Assembly: GCF_040958095.1 (NCBI RefSeq)
Contig: NC_091219.1
Span: 30,179,752 to 30,243,751, forward strand
DNA length: 64,000 nucleotides
DNA from: Procambarus clarkii
Lineage: Eukaryota > Arthropoda > Malacostraca > Decapoda > Cambaridae
Direction: 5' to 3'
This document shows, piece by piece, positions 31,980 through 42,296 of the stretch; the stretch's first letter is position 1, and every line of letters begins with the position of its first letter. The position numbers and the translations under genes are program-made. A model generated the notes under the pieces. It searched no databases and was not told where the DNA came from. It saw only the letters and a list, made by a program, of their open reading frames with translations.

Positions 31980-33325
31980 GTATGCCTATCATGTTGCAGC
32001 AACCTTAACCTAGCATGCAATGCCTCAGCTACTCGCACCCCCATATCATGATCAGTAGCTTGGGTGAACTGGAGCGCATACAAACAACAACCTTCTCATG
32101 ACTTCGGGTCAAAAGAATCACCAACCTAACAGGCAGCATGGTGGAGGCACAACTGGCGATTGTCACCCTGAGACAAGGGAACAGCACACCATCAACCTCG
32201 CAGAAAGCGAATGGGGACTCAAGGGCCGCATCAGACTACAGAGCCCCCACAGGGTTTCCCCTAGGGCCCCTTATCCTAGTTAACACGCTAAGGGAAGCCC
32301 AGGCAGGATACAGCTAACCTGCACTCCAAAACTACCAAACTGCTACAGGCTGCACCCTCGGAACGTGTACACTCGCGGGGGGGCTAGTGGAGGACCACCG
32401 AATATCAATAGGGCACTACCAACCAAGAGGCAGACCCCCCCCCCCCACCAGGAAACAAAAACAAAAAGAAAACCCCGCAAGAGGACAACATGCCCAGGCA
32501 GAACAGAGCCAGCCGATATGAGAGGTAATGACTAGCTGTGCTATACCCTGCACCCTTACCAGTGACGAAAATTATCTCCTACCCAGAGGCAAACAAGGGC
32601 AAACCAAAACCCCAGTTGACAATAAGGGCAGCCAAGTACCGAGCAGTTAAAGACACAGCGGAGGTAGATCCCAAGGTGACTTGTAGAAGGTGGCCCCAAG
32701 CCCCAAGGGCAGTACTTATAGGGCACCTAGGGAAGCAAACCCTAAGCGCATGCAGCCCGAGTACTGAAGAATATTACTTCCGGCTCGCACACCACCCATA
32801 GATACAGTCCACGCCACAAGGCACAGAAACAAACAAATTCCAGAACCACAGGCACACGATATGCCAGTACCACATCAGCCAAGAACTGAAGGGTGGATCG
32901 CTGGGACAAGGGTCTGGGGCTCCCCCTTCCTCCTCCCAGGGGTGGGGGGGGGGGTTGTCCAGACAGTGGCGCGGCAACGTGATAACATCATGCAAGTTGG
33001 AAGTTTCTATTTGGGGAGTTCTGTTCACTCATTCGGCTTTCGGTAGTAATATTTTCACCCGACTGGGGGTTTGTTTTGGGGCACCTACCTTTCCGAGTGC
33101 CAGACCCGGTCGATGATGGACACACAATGCTTCCAACCACACGGGGGGGTTTCTATAGGCCATTGCTCCTCGCGCCTCTCTGAGGGGGCCAGGTTCTGGC
33201 TTGTGGTCCCCAGTAGGCAAGAACTCCATGTACATTGACTGATGCCAGAAAGCTAATACCAATATATACATATACTGGATAGCCTGGATAGCTCCCGGGA
33301 GCCGACGGGGCTCCCGCCAGAAAAA
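31980..33325 (-). mobile_element. DIRS-like copy D/E, 5' part
   Basis: Minus-strand ORF1 scraps (32070-32260), the leader (32380-32870, matching 20820-21330) and a 5' terminal repeat (32880-33325) ending at AGCTCCCGGGAGCCGACGGG. Together with 28891-30232 it probably forms one DIRS copy split by the piggyBac-type element, with some gag and leader sequence lost at the junction. Confidence 0.6.
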
Positions 33326-33405
33326 GGCATCATGAAACCAGAAACCTACAAAATCTATGAAGGTTTTGATATATGGGTCGTTTAAAATAATTAAGAAAAA
33401 CTTAC

Positions 33406-33501
33406 ATTCATATTTGGCTGGAAACCCTTCTTGATGCGCCAACTATTGGGAGTCAATTTTTCAAGGAATTTCAGCTCTTCATTATACTGACGCACAACCA
33501 T
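33406..33501 (-). CDS. RTCB: RTCB RNA ligase, coding exon 1 with start codon (residues 1-32)
   Basis: ATG at 33501-33499, then [20 protein letters not shown] and [11 protein letters not shown] up to donor GTAAGT at 33400-33405. It aligns with the N-terminus of animal RTCB (one residue longer than human). The start is chosen by homology and because TAA/TAG-containing untranslated sequence precedes it. The exon itself begins at about 33526 after an acceptor TTATTTTCCAG, so 25 bases are 5' untranslated and a further upstream exon is required. Phase out 0. Confidence 0.95.
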
Positions 33502-34887
33502 CTTTACTTGTAGCAATATATTTCAACTGGAAAATAAAGAATTTCTACATTATAATTTTGCCAAACAGTTACTGTAAAGAAAGTATAGAAATACTGTATA
33601 CCGTAAAAAAAAATTTAGTACAATATTTCACATTAATTAGTGAATGGCAAGTGATAGAGAGAGGGAACGGAGCGAGCGTGCGTGCTTGGCAGAAAACAGC
33701 AGTTATACAAGTTGGTCAACAGTGTTTGAAAACATCAGGATATGGGTTGACATTTAGGGGGTAAAAGGTATATTAAATCGTGTTTATTAGGTAGTACTGT
33801 ACTTAGTTTTTCTCTTTAACGGGTTGAGAGAGGTACAGCCTTTGACACGATTGGAGAGGTCATTCCACATTCTTGGTCCCTTAATTTACAGAGCATATCT
33901 AGTTTGGTTAAGGCGCACTCTTTGAGTATCAAATAGTATTTGTTTCTGGTGTGGTGCCCATGGGTTCTGTTACAACCTTCTGGGAAGCATTTAAGGTCAG
34001 GATTGACATTACAGTTCAGAGTTTTAAATATATAGAGAACAGTTGAGAGGATGTGCAGTGACTTAATATCTAACATATTCAAGGATTTAAGTAAGGGTGC
34101 AGAGTGCTGTCTGTGGCCAGAGTTTGTTATTGTTCTAATAGCAGATTTGTGTTGAGTAATTACAGGACGTAAATGATTTTGGGTAGTAGAACCCCAAGCA
34201 CAAATACCATAATTGACATAAGGATAGATGAGAGAGTAATAGAGCATCACCAAAGCAGGGCGAGGTACATAATATCTCATCTTAGAAAGAATGCCAACAG
34301 TTTTAGAAACTTTTTTGTGCTATATTTTGAATGTGGCCCTGGAAATTCAGCTTGTTATCAAGGAGCCTAAGGATCCTCAATAGGAAGCCAAAATACTGGC
34401 AACCAGGTTTGCAGAAAGAGCAACCACAGTAATCAGCTTCCACCAGATGTATTAGCATTGCAGACAGGATTAGAGGAAGAAAGGTGGCACAGAATCCTTA
34501 CAGCATGTGCAGAAGTCTCTGACACTAATAACCCACCAAGGAATTTACCATCTACTTTGTTACTAATTTGGATATTGTTTATTCTTAGATTAATTTGATC
34601 TGAGGATTTATTACCAAACAAAATATAGAAGGTTTTATCAATGTTACGGGTGAGAGTGTTAGCAGTTAGCCAAAGATGGACTTTATTAAGCTCAGTATTC
34701 ACTATCATTCAGAGTAAGAGAGTTTGGACTGGAGAAAATGAAGGTTGTGTCATCAGCAAATAAAATTGGATTGAGGTATTGAGAGGCATTTGGAAGGTAA
34801 TTAATGCAGATGAGAAAGGGGAGAGGGGCAGGTATGTTGCCCTGTGGAACATCAATGTTTATGGGGAGTGTAGGAGAAATGGAATTA

Positions 34888-35794
34888 CAGTGGCACCTTG
34901 ACATACGATTGCCCCTACTTACGATAATTTCGAGTTACAATATAAATTTCATCAAAAAATGCGACTCGACATCCGATATTTGTTGGTACACGTTCGGGTC
35001 GGCCGAGCGCGTGGTTCCCGGTCACGCAGTCCGACCTGCCTCAGTTTACTACAGCTACCCGCTTAGTGACGATCGCGCCTATAAGAAATTCCGCTTTTGT
35101 GGGGATTTTTTGCATTTTGAACATTAAAGTAATTATTATATAATACACCATGAGTCCCAGGAAAGTCAGTGGTAAGGCTCAACATATGAGATCCCATGTA
35201 AGAATGACCATAGAGCAGAAACAAGAGATCATTCGTAAATATGAAGATGGTGTGCAGGTAGGTGAACTGGCTAGGCAGTACAACACATCTCAGTCAACGA
35301 TATCCACCATACAAGCTAAGAAAAAGGACATTATGGGTGCTAAAGTGATGCATCATTACAGACAAATGTTAAAACGAATGGAAAAACAAATGTCTCTTGA
35401 CAAATTTGTAGTGAGACAAACAAGCACTGAACCACAACCAGGTCCTAGTGGTATTCAGGCAAAACGTAGGAGAGAGAGAATACCCCAAAGAAAACATCAC
35501 TGCCTGATGTGATAATGGAAGGGGACTCCCCTTCCAAACAGTAACAACTCTCCTCCTCCCCATCACCATCTTCCCTACACCATCAAGAGCCCTCCATAAA
35601 GATAAGAATAACTTTGGTATTGTATTGTAGTTAGAAAAAAACATTGTATTCAGTATAAAGTGTATTTTTATGTTAATATTTTGGAGGGTGGGGAACGGCT
35701 TAATTCAAATCCCTTTATTTCTTATGGGAAAATTCGCTTCGACTTCCGATCCGTCTCTGGGAACGGATTAGCATCGTAAGTCGAGGCCCCATTG
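34888..35794 (+). mobile_element. Tigger (pogo-type) element, internally deleted
   Basis: Terminal inverted repeats CAGTGGCACCTTGACATACG and the inverse of CAATGGGGCCTCGACTTACG, flanked by TA (34886-34887 and 35795-35796). 907 bp. Holds one open frame with the transposase N-terminus joined to a C-terminal tail; the DDE catalytic domain is missing, so it could only move in trans. Inserted in LINE C. Confidence 0.9.
35150..35512 (+). CDS. Truncated Tigger transposase: CENP-B-type DNA-binding domain only
   Basis: 120 codons, intact from ATG to stop. Residues ~15-62 form the helix-turn-helix typical of Tigger/CENP-B N-termini: RMTIEQKQEIIRKYEDGVQV then GELARQYNTSQSTISTI. The tail (QMSLDKFVVRQTSTEP and QPGPSGIQAKRRRER) matches the C-terminal end of Tigger proteins rather than the second HTH or the DDE domain, which are deleted. 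If expressed it could bind Tigger termini and interfere with transposition; expression is not shown. Confidence 0.75.
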   Translation: MSPRKVSGKAQHMRSHVRMTIEQKQEIIRKYEDGVQVGELARQYNTSQSTISTIQAKKKDIMGAKVMHHYRQMLKRMEKQMSLDKFVVRQTSTEPQPGPSGIQAKRRRERIPQRKHHCLM

Positions 35795-35830
35795 TATTCA
35801 CAAACATACTGGAGCCTATCACTAAGGTAG

Positions 35831-36079
35831 GTTATCTTGAGGTTATCTTGAGATGATTTCGGGGCTTTAGTGTCCCCGCGGCCCGGTCCTCGACCAGGCC
35901 TCCACCCCCAGGAAGCAGCCCGTGACAGCTAACTAACACCCAGGTACCTATTTTACTGCTAGGTAACAGGGGCATAGGGTGAAAGAAACTTTGCCCATTT
36001 GTTTCTGCCTCGTGCGGGAATCGAACCCGCGCCGCAGAATTACGAGTCCTGCGCGCTATCCACCAGGCTACGAGGCTCC
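35831..36079 (-). mobile_element. tRNA-headed SINE, 7-bp target duplication, LINE B-like tail
   Basis: Minus-strand head GCCTCGTAGCCTGGTGGATA (A box within) with a B box GGTTCGATTCCCGC and a foldable anticodon arm (CAGGA, loop CTCGTAA, TTCTG; anticodon CGT, threonine type). The 3' tail (GGGCCGCGGGGAC ... AAGATAACCTCAAG) matches the 3' end of LINE B. Flanked by AAGGTAG at 35824-35830 and 36080-36086. Inserted in LINE C. Confidence 0.88.
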
Positions 36080-36735
36080 AAGGTAGGACTAAAGGTATTG
36101 GATGGAGTGACCTCTGACTCCATAATGATGTAATTTAAGAAGATATTAGTGGTTGAGTGTCAAATGCCTTACATAGGTCAACAAATAACCCAACAGGGAA
36201 CTCATTTTTATCAAGAGCTGCATGTATCAAGTTAATCATACTAATTAGGGCATCGTTAGTGCCTTTTTTGGGGGGAGGGGGTCTGAAGCCATATTGGCAA
36301 GAGCTAAATAGTTTAACTAGATAAAAGTAAAGCTGCTTATAGATTAGCTTTTTAAATATTTTTGACAAGGTTGGCAGAATTGATATAGGCCTGAAATTGT
36401 TGACATCAGCGAGATCGCCACATTTATGGACTGGGGTTACTCTCGCTTTTTTAGAATATCCAGAAAGGTTTTGAGTTCAAGTGATTTGTTGTAGAGCATT
36501 GCAATGGCTGGAGCTAGAAATCTGGATTTTTTTGTAAATTAGAGTTAGTATCTCAGCAAGGGCACTTGACTTTGTTTTAAGAGAAAGAATTATCTCATTA
36601 ACATCAGTGGAATTGGCGGGAGTTAGATACAGATACTCTGGATAGTTACCTGTGAGGTAGTCCTTAACATTAGTACGGAAGGATGTAATATCATTAGCAA
36701 GTGATGACCCAATGGATGAGAAGAAACTATTGAAT

Positions 36736-37505
36736 TCAATAGCAGTGAACTATGGTATTTGTGCTTGGGGTTCTACTACCCAAAATCATTTACGTCCTCT
36801 AATTACTCAACACAAACCTGCTATTAGGACAATATTCCACTCTGGCCCCAGACAGCACTCGGTACCCCTACTCAAATCACTGAATATGTTAGATATTAAG
36901 TCACTGCACATCCTCTCATGTGTATTATATATATATAAAACGCTGAACTGTAATGCCAATCCTGACCTTAAAAGCTTCATTGAAGGTTGTAACAGAACCC
37001 ATGAGCACCACACCAGAAACAAATACCTTTTTGATATTCCAAGAGTAAGACTTAATCAAACTAGAAATGCTCTACAAATCAAGGGACCTCGAGTGTGGAA
37101 TGACCTTCCCAATCATGTTAAAGACTGTACCTCTCTCAACCAGTTTAAGATAAAAACTAAGTACTACCTAATTGACTCCCTGTAACCTACCTTACCCCTA
37201 TAATGTCAACCCATGTGTTATTTTTAAACAATGCTGTCTGTCAACCAAATTGTATTTTTGCTGTTTGTCTGCCATGTTCCCTCCTTTTTTATTTTTATAT
37301 TTTCTCAACACATTTTATACTTCAATCTCAATTAGTATTAAGTTTTAGTCGTTAGTGTTTTTCCTGCCTGAAACGCTTTGCGTAATAATGGCTTTAGGCA
37401 TTGTATGCACTAGCTCAATCTATAAATTCATCAATATTTGTACCACCCATTGTATGTATGTACTTTACCTGAATAAACATTTGAATTTTGATTTTTTTTT
37501 TTTCA
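36736..37505 (+). mobile_element. LINE C, 5'-truncated second copy, opposite orientation
   Basis: Plus strand: VNYGICAWGSTTQNHLRPLI, HSVPLLKSLNMLDIKSLHIL and HHTRNKYLFDIPRVRLNQTR through to YYLIDSL and a stop at 37183-37185, then the 3' untranslated region ending near AATAAACATTTGAATTTTG and a T-run. The C-terminal frame is open over about 150 codons. It abuts the 5' side of the minus copy head to head at about 36736. Confidence 0.8.
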
Positions 37506-37549
37506 GTGTCAGAGGCTGAAAGCACAATATTGTTATTGGATAGGAGTAT

Positions 37550-37835
37550 TGTCTTTTTATTGCTTCTTGTTCATTACATCTGACCTTCTGAATAAGTTCT
37601 CTGGATCAACATCCTCTAAATCGTTCAGTATTTTGAACATTTCGATGAGATCCGCCGTCTCATGCCTGGTTTGCAGTGTTAGCCTTGTGGCTTTCAACCC
37701 TTCGTGGAACAAGAGTTGATTTAGTTTTAAAATGGTTTTTGTTGCTCGGTGATGTACTTTCTTGAAAGCAAATATAATTCATATGCATAATAGAATGTGT
37801 CCTGAAGATGAGGTCTCCATGCTTGCAGTGCTATG
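37550..37835 (-). mobile_element. LINE RT C-terminal fragment, unassigned family
   Basis: Minus-strand pieces read LNQLLFHEGLKATRLTLQTR and HETADLIEMFKILNDLEDVD then PENLFRRSDV, resembling the R-H-x2-D-x-I-E-M-F/Y-K-I-L block near the C-terminus of many LINE RTs. Frames shift at least once. Confidence 0.55.
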
Positions 37836-38492
37836 ACAGTGTCAAATGTTTTAACAATTACAAAATGAGCTTTGTCAAATTACTTGCGTACGATTTAACC
37901 ATATTCCTTGGGGTTATGGTTATGTTAATTTGATAATTTGAATAGACATTGGTATATATGTTAAACTAACTCAAAGTCGTAACTTGCTTAGCTAAAAAAT
38001 TATCAGAATTAAGTTCCCGAGTACATGCCTCTGCAACTTTTTCCACTACTCCTGACAGGATGGGTGTGGGGTCAATACTCAAAAAAATTAACTAAACTAC
38101 TTGCTGTGATTTGAAGTTTACATAACCAAGCCAAACCTAATAAGTATAGTTTTAACAATTAGGAAACGTGTCATGAGCAAAACTGCCGTGGATGCCGACT
38201 CAAGTCTGGGGTCACTCTATATCTGGACTCGTCTGTACCCTCCGTCAACATACTGTAATATTAATACATTTAAATCCTCAAAACACTACAGAACAAAACC
38301 AGCGAGAATGTGTAGTTGAACGAGTGAGGTTTAGAATGTGATGGATCAGTCCCCCAAGCAAACACCGGGTAACACAAGACTGATGTACCACAGTTCACAA
38401 GTGTCCATACGTGTTAGGAAGCTCTCTTGTAATTATTAGCTCTATGATTAATTTCCAAAAGGACGTAGGTAAATGAGAGACTTCTTACTTAC
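37836..38492. other. RTCB first-intron sequence, nothing recognised
   Basis: AT-rich, no recognised features. It lies between the probable 5' untranslated exon and LINE fragments. Confidence 0.4.
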
Positions 38493-38570
38493 GGAAGAGT
38501 ATCGAGAAGAGTGGAAGGAGCAGTGGGTGGCGATGACAGCTGAGTGATACACGCTCTCCACGCCTCCTGC
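38493..38570 (-). other. RTCB: Probable RTCB 5' untranslated exon
   Basis: The minus strand has an excellent donor, CTCTTCC|GTAAGTAAG, with GT at 38491-38492. An untranslated exon is needed because the ATG exon at 33406-33526 starts with an acceptor. The sequence is moderately GC-rich and pyrimidine-rich. The transcription start is unknown; the 5' limit given is a guess from the TATA-like site. Confidence 0.45.
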
Positions 38571-38594
38571 CTCCCAACTTCGGTCATGCCCAAC

Positions 38595-38608
38595 TTAATA
38601 TAATATAT
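38595..38608 (-). promoter_or_regulatory. TATA-like site of putative RTCB promoter
   Basis: The minus strand reads TATATTATATTAAG about 25-35 bases before the guessed start of the 5' exon. It is an AT-rich match only, close to an AT-rich LINE end, so it may be chance. Confidence 0.25.
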
Positions 38609-38621
38609 CCACCCTATATTC

Positions 38622-38965
38622 AAACAAAAAAAATCAAAATGTTTATTTAAATAAAAGTACATATATAGATGATTTACAAACATAATGTTGGATTTATAGA
38701 TAGAGCTAGTACATACAATACCCATAGCGTTTCGGACAAAGTGAGGGGGGAAAAAAACACTTAGACTGAAATTTAATAGTAATTGAGCTTAAAGTATAAA
38801 TTGTGTTGAAAAAAATAAAAAAAAAAAAGGGGGAACATGCAGAAAATAGCAATTATGCAAGTTGAGTTGGTCAATAAACAGCATTGTTTAAAATAGTAAG
38901 ACATGGGTTGACATTTAGGGATAAGGTAGGTTACATGGAGTTAATTAGGTAGTACTTAGTTTTCA
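38622..38965 (-). mobile_element. LINE C 3' untranslated fragment next to RTCB exon 1
   Basis: Matches the 3' regions at 33690-33810 and 37350-37500: TGGGTTGACATTTAGGG, AATTAGGTAGTACTTAGTTT, and an end with AATGTTTATTTAAATAAAAG. The 3' terminus points at the RTCB exon and stops about 15 bases from the TATA-like site. Confidence 0.65.
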
Positions 38966-39344
38966 GTCTTGTCCCCTAACTCCCCTTGCCACTTCGGGGG
39001 GGTATAGGGTGTTTATGTAGCTTCAGGGCACCAATCCCCCCAGCCACAGGGCATGGCGAGAAGGCACCCCTAAGCATACCTAATACCCTATCAAACACAG
39101 ACTAAAATACACATAAATGGCAGATCTCATCACAACCCACAAGAGTTAAGATGATACTAATAACACACAATAATAACCTGAAAAACAAACAAACATTAAA
39201 TGGAAAATTCTTTTGTATTTGGTTTTTTCTTATATGGGACACAGCACACACAGGAAGGGGTGCACAGTATATCATTAAAAAAGAACTAATGCTGAAGGCC
39301 AAAACAGCAAGCTGCCTAAGCGGCAGGATTGATGACTTGACGTC
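38966..39344. other. Spacer between LINE copies, nothing recognised
   Basis: No coding motif or known repeat seen. Confidence 0.4.
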
Positions 39345-39775
39345 GGCATACATGGAAAACTAGACATAGTGGAAGCTCCTAACAAGGCCCCGGAGCGGGA
39401 GGGATATCGTGTATGCGTATGGGGGTCCCTTCGGCCGCCGCCTTACCCACTCGTGGGCTCCGGCCAGGTCATCCACCCTCTTGTGAGACACCATTAGGAG
39501 AAGTGGTACTCCAGATGACGACTCTGCTTAGATAGTTGGCTACCAGCTATCCTGGCTGCAGTTCACCTAAGCGAGACTATATCGACCCATATGCACCCTG
39601 TGCACGGTGATCCTGGGACTAAGGTGGTCTGCCCCTAGATGTGGTCTTGGACCATATTCTGTAGATGGAATATGTCCAGGTCAGGGCTTTCACAGAGCAA
39701 ATCTCAAGGTCGCTCTTGGTGAGATCCATATCCTGTAGACCACGCGCACTCTCCTTGCACCATCCTCCCCTCCAA

Positions 39776-40684
39776 TTAAGGGTTATTGAAGAGGCGGATG
39801 CTGCATGTGTGCTTCCCGGTATATTCCCTGACCTTTTGAAGGATCTCTGGGGTGCCGTACTTGTCGCACTTGCTCTGATGTGGACGGGAGAGTGGGAAGT
39901 TATCAGCTGAGACCTGGGTGTCTAATATAAAGGCCTCATTACCTTTGCAAGCTATGATGTCGGGCTTACAGAAGGTCCCTCCATCCGGTATACGAACTTC
40001 GCGTCCCACCTCGAAACCCCATTACCGCAGGCGGCCAGCTACGAACCGGGTGATATCTTCCTGACGTTTCACCCGAGCCCCGTGTGTCTTGTGGCATGCC
40101 TGGGATATGTGGCCCAGGGTTCCTGGCTTCCGACAAGCATCGCAGAGACCAGAAGCCTCGAGTCTACCCCTAGCTGCTCTAGACGGCGTGGCTACAGCGT
40201 TTGCCCTAATCTGAATGGCGTGAGCAAAATCTCCTCCGCTTAGCAAACGGGTGCCGGACGCGACCCACTTGTGGCAAGATGGAACCTCACAAGAGGACGC
40301 GAGGCCGGCACCATCGACCATGCTGTACAGTTTTGATTTCCACTTTCTAGAGCGCTCAGTCGTTCTGTTAGAAGGGGTTCCGGAGGCCGTGGTCGGGTCT
40401 ACCCATCGACGCATTCGCACTTGGAACGCGGGTAGGAGAGCCGCTGCCACTACCACTGGATCCTCCGACTCTACTAACGCCCCGAACCACTTGTTCGTTT
40501 GTAGGCGGATTGATGTGAAAAAGTCGGGTATTCCTAGTCCACCGTCCTTCACGCCGGCATGAATAAAGGCATTAGGAGTATCATGAGGCAGCCGCAGCCA
40601 GCCACGAGTGGCATGTCGCAGCCGCCGGTCAAGCCTCGCTAACTCCGTCTTAAACACGCGTCCGAGAACAAGGCGGTGGTTCAT
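39776..40684 (-). pseudogene. R2-clade ORF C-terminus: CCHC knuckle and endonuclease
   Basis: 40684-40022 is open for 220 codons: TELARLDRRLRHATRGWLRL, then DGGLGIPDF, and near the end the knuckle CDACRKPGTLGHISQACH (C-x2-C-x7-H-x4-C). After a stop/frameshift at about 40015 the frame from 40009 gives GGTFCKPDIIACKGNEAFIL then DTQV, the K-P-D ... D pattern of the R2 restriction-like nuclease that nicks target DNA. Catalytic residues look present. The break between them inactivates the chain. Confidence 0.8.
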
Positions 40685-40963
40685 CTTGGGGATTAGGTGG
40701 TGCTTTAGTAGGTATAGCCTCTGTTGGGGTTTGAGTGGCGCCTTAGTGATGTTAGTCAGGCCGTCCTCAAACAGGGAACCATAGGGTAAGCGTCTGCCCC
40801 CCGGCCCCGATAAGTATTCCTAAGTACTTATACTCGTCCGCCACACTCATAGTACCGATTGCATCGTCCCCGACGTAGTATGGACTTCCTGGTGTGGACA
40901 TGCCACGTCTTACGATGTGCATCAATCGTTATGCTTAGCGTACGGCATTTCGCAGCATTTACT

Positions 40964-42228
40964 TTAAGACCAGAGCCACGCAGTGTGTGGCAAATACTTG
41001 GTATGAGTGTCTAATCCGGCAGCCGTTTCTGCTGCCACAACCAGATCGTCAGCGAATGCCAGTGTTGATATCTTTTCGCCTCCCAGTCCAACCCCTAGCC
41101 CCAAGTCCTTAGCCCTAGTAATTGCCTCATCAATTATTAGGTTGAAAATAAATGGAGACAGGGGGTCACCCTGTTTCACCCCCTAGTGATCAGGATGTTC
41201 TTTGACTTCTCCCCTTGACTGGTTATTACGGTTGAGGACCGATCATAGCCCGACATTATATATGTCCTTAAAGGCTTTGGAATACCTTTGCGTTTCATTG
41301 CCCGATGGATGGCCGGATGGGAGACGCTGTCGAAAACCTTCTCCATATCCAGAAACGCTAGGTGCGTGTTGTGCTTGAGCGCACGAGCCTCAGCAAGAAG
41401 GGCATCCAGGATCACCAGGTTTTCAGGGCATACGTCCACAGGGACGAAGGCCTTCTGCCACCTGTCGATCCTGACTGCCTAGGAGAGTCTGCTGCTCAGA
41501 ATCTTATGGAACAGCCTCACTATCGTAGATGACATTGTTATGGGGCGATAATGAGAAGGAGAGTCTGGGTTAGGTTTCTTAGGTAACAGCACTGTCTTAT
41601 TCTTGCGAAAGGGTTGTGGCAGGGATTCGTCTACCAACCACAGATTAAACAGTTTTGCAAATACCCTGATTGGTATAGCTTTAAGTAGACGTATAGTGTC
41701 TGGGCCGGGAGCAGCATTGCTAATTGCCTTGAGAGCAACAAGAATTTCCTCTGATGTTATTGGGTCCCCTAGTTGCTGATTAACTGGATCACGGTCACGA
41801 ATTGAGCGGCGGTCCGGTGATGGGGGTCTAGAGAATAGTGCCTCCCAGAATAGAAAGAGACGAGCTGGCTCCACCTCGGTGGGGGTTACTTTCCAGTCTC
41901 CGGAAAGGACGCGCGCAGCGGCTTTTGAACGATCCTTCTCGTATTGGCTCTGACACAGATCATACTGTGCTCTTCGCTCCCTCTTTCGTCCGGTCAGAGG
42001 TTGGGTTGGATCGGCACGATTAATCGGTGGAGGTCTCTGTCGACGCGCAGGGCGAGGGCGCAGTGCGTGGTCACCAGATCTTTTGGCAGAAGTAACCACT
42101 CGAGCATGGCGCTCAAGGATCCTATCCATGTTATGGCCGTTACCACTGCATGACCAGGTCAGTGATTGCCTCATCAAGGAGTTCTTCCCCCCATCCGGTT
42201 TCCTGGCCCCTGGGTGCAATAGCTGCAA
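40964..42228 (-). pseudogene. R2-clade reverse transcriptase remnant
   Basis: Minus strand: NAAPGPDTIRLLKAIP and VLLPKKPNPDSPSHYRPITM (41530-41720), HLAFLDMEKVFDSVSHPAIH (41300-41360), MKQGDPLSPFIFNLIIDEAI and STLAFADDLVVAAETAAG (41010-41179), with the catalytic FADD intact. Frameshifts at about 41475 and 41180 split it. It uses the nick made by the nuclease to prime cDNA. Confidence 0.8.
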
Positions 42229-42296
42229 GGAATTCCACCATGGTTTCCTTCCAAGAAGCTTCCTGGGGGGTCCCGTTAGGGGGGGTTACCTTGAGG

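Larger units (their letters stand above)
33690..36735 (-). mobile_element. LINE C (non-LTR retrotransposon), decayed, with nested insertions
   Basis: Minus strand, right to left: N-terminal linker (ANDITSFRTNVKDYLTGNYP at 36640-36700), RT blocks IFKKLIYKQLYFYL, SCQYGFRPPPPKKGTNDALI and GLFVDLCKAFDT (36150-36365), INIDVPQGNIPAPLPF and ILFADDTTFIF (34740-34860, FADD intact), NTELNKVHLWLTANTL (34640-34700), and the C-terminus PYVNYGICAWGSTTQNHLRP with HHTRNKY (33940-34240). Interrupted by a Tigger element (34888-35794) and a SINE (35831-36079). Many stops. Different family from LINE A and B. Confidence 0.8.
39345..42268 (-). mobile_element. R2-clade LINE (restriction-like endonuclease type), 5'-truncated
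   Basis: Minus strand: RT (40964-42228), a CCHC knuckle (40022-40684) and a restriction-like endonuclease (39776-40009), in the R2/NeSL order, then about 400 bases of 3' untranslated sequence. The N-terminal zinc fingers that give R2 its site choice are missing. No 28S rDNA flanks are seen. Right end abuts LINE B at about 42268-42276. Confidence 0.8.

Noticed and set aside
36700..37505. Twin-primed LINE C spanning 33690-37505
   Set aside because: The minus-strand copy already contains the C-terminus and 3' region, so the plus-strand piece duplicates it. Two separate copies fit better than one inverted insertion.
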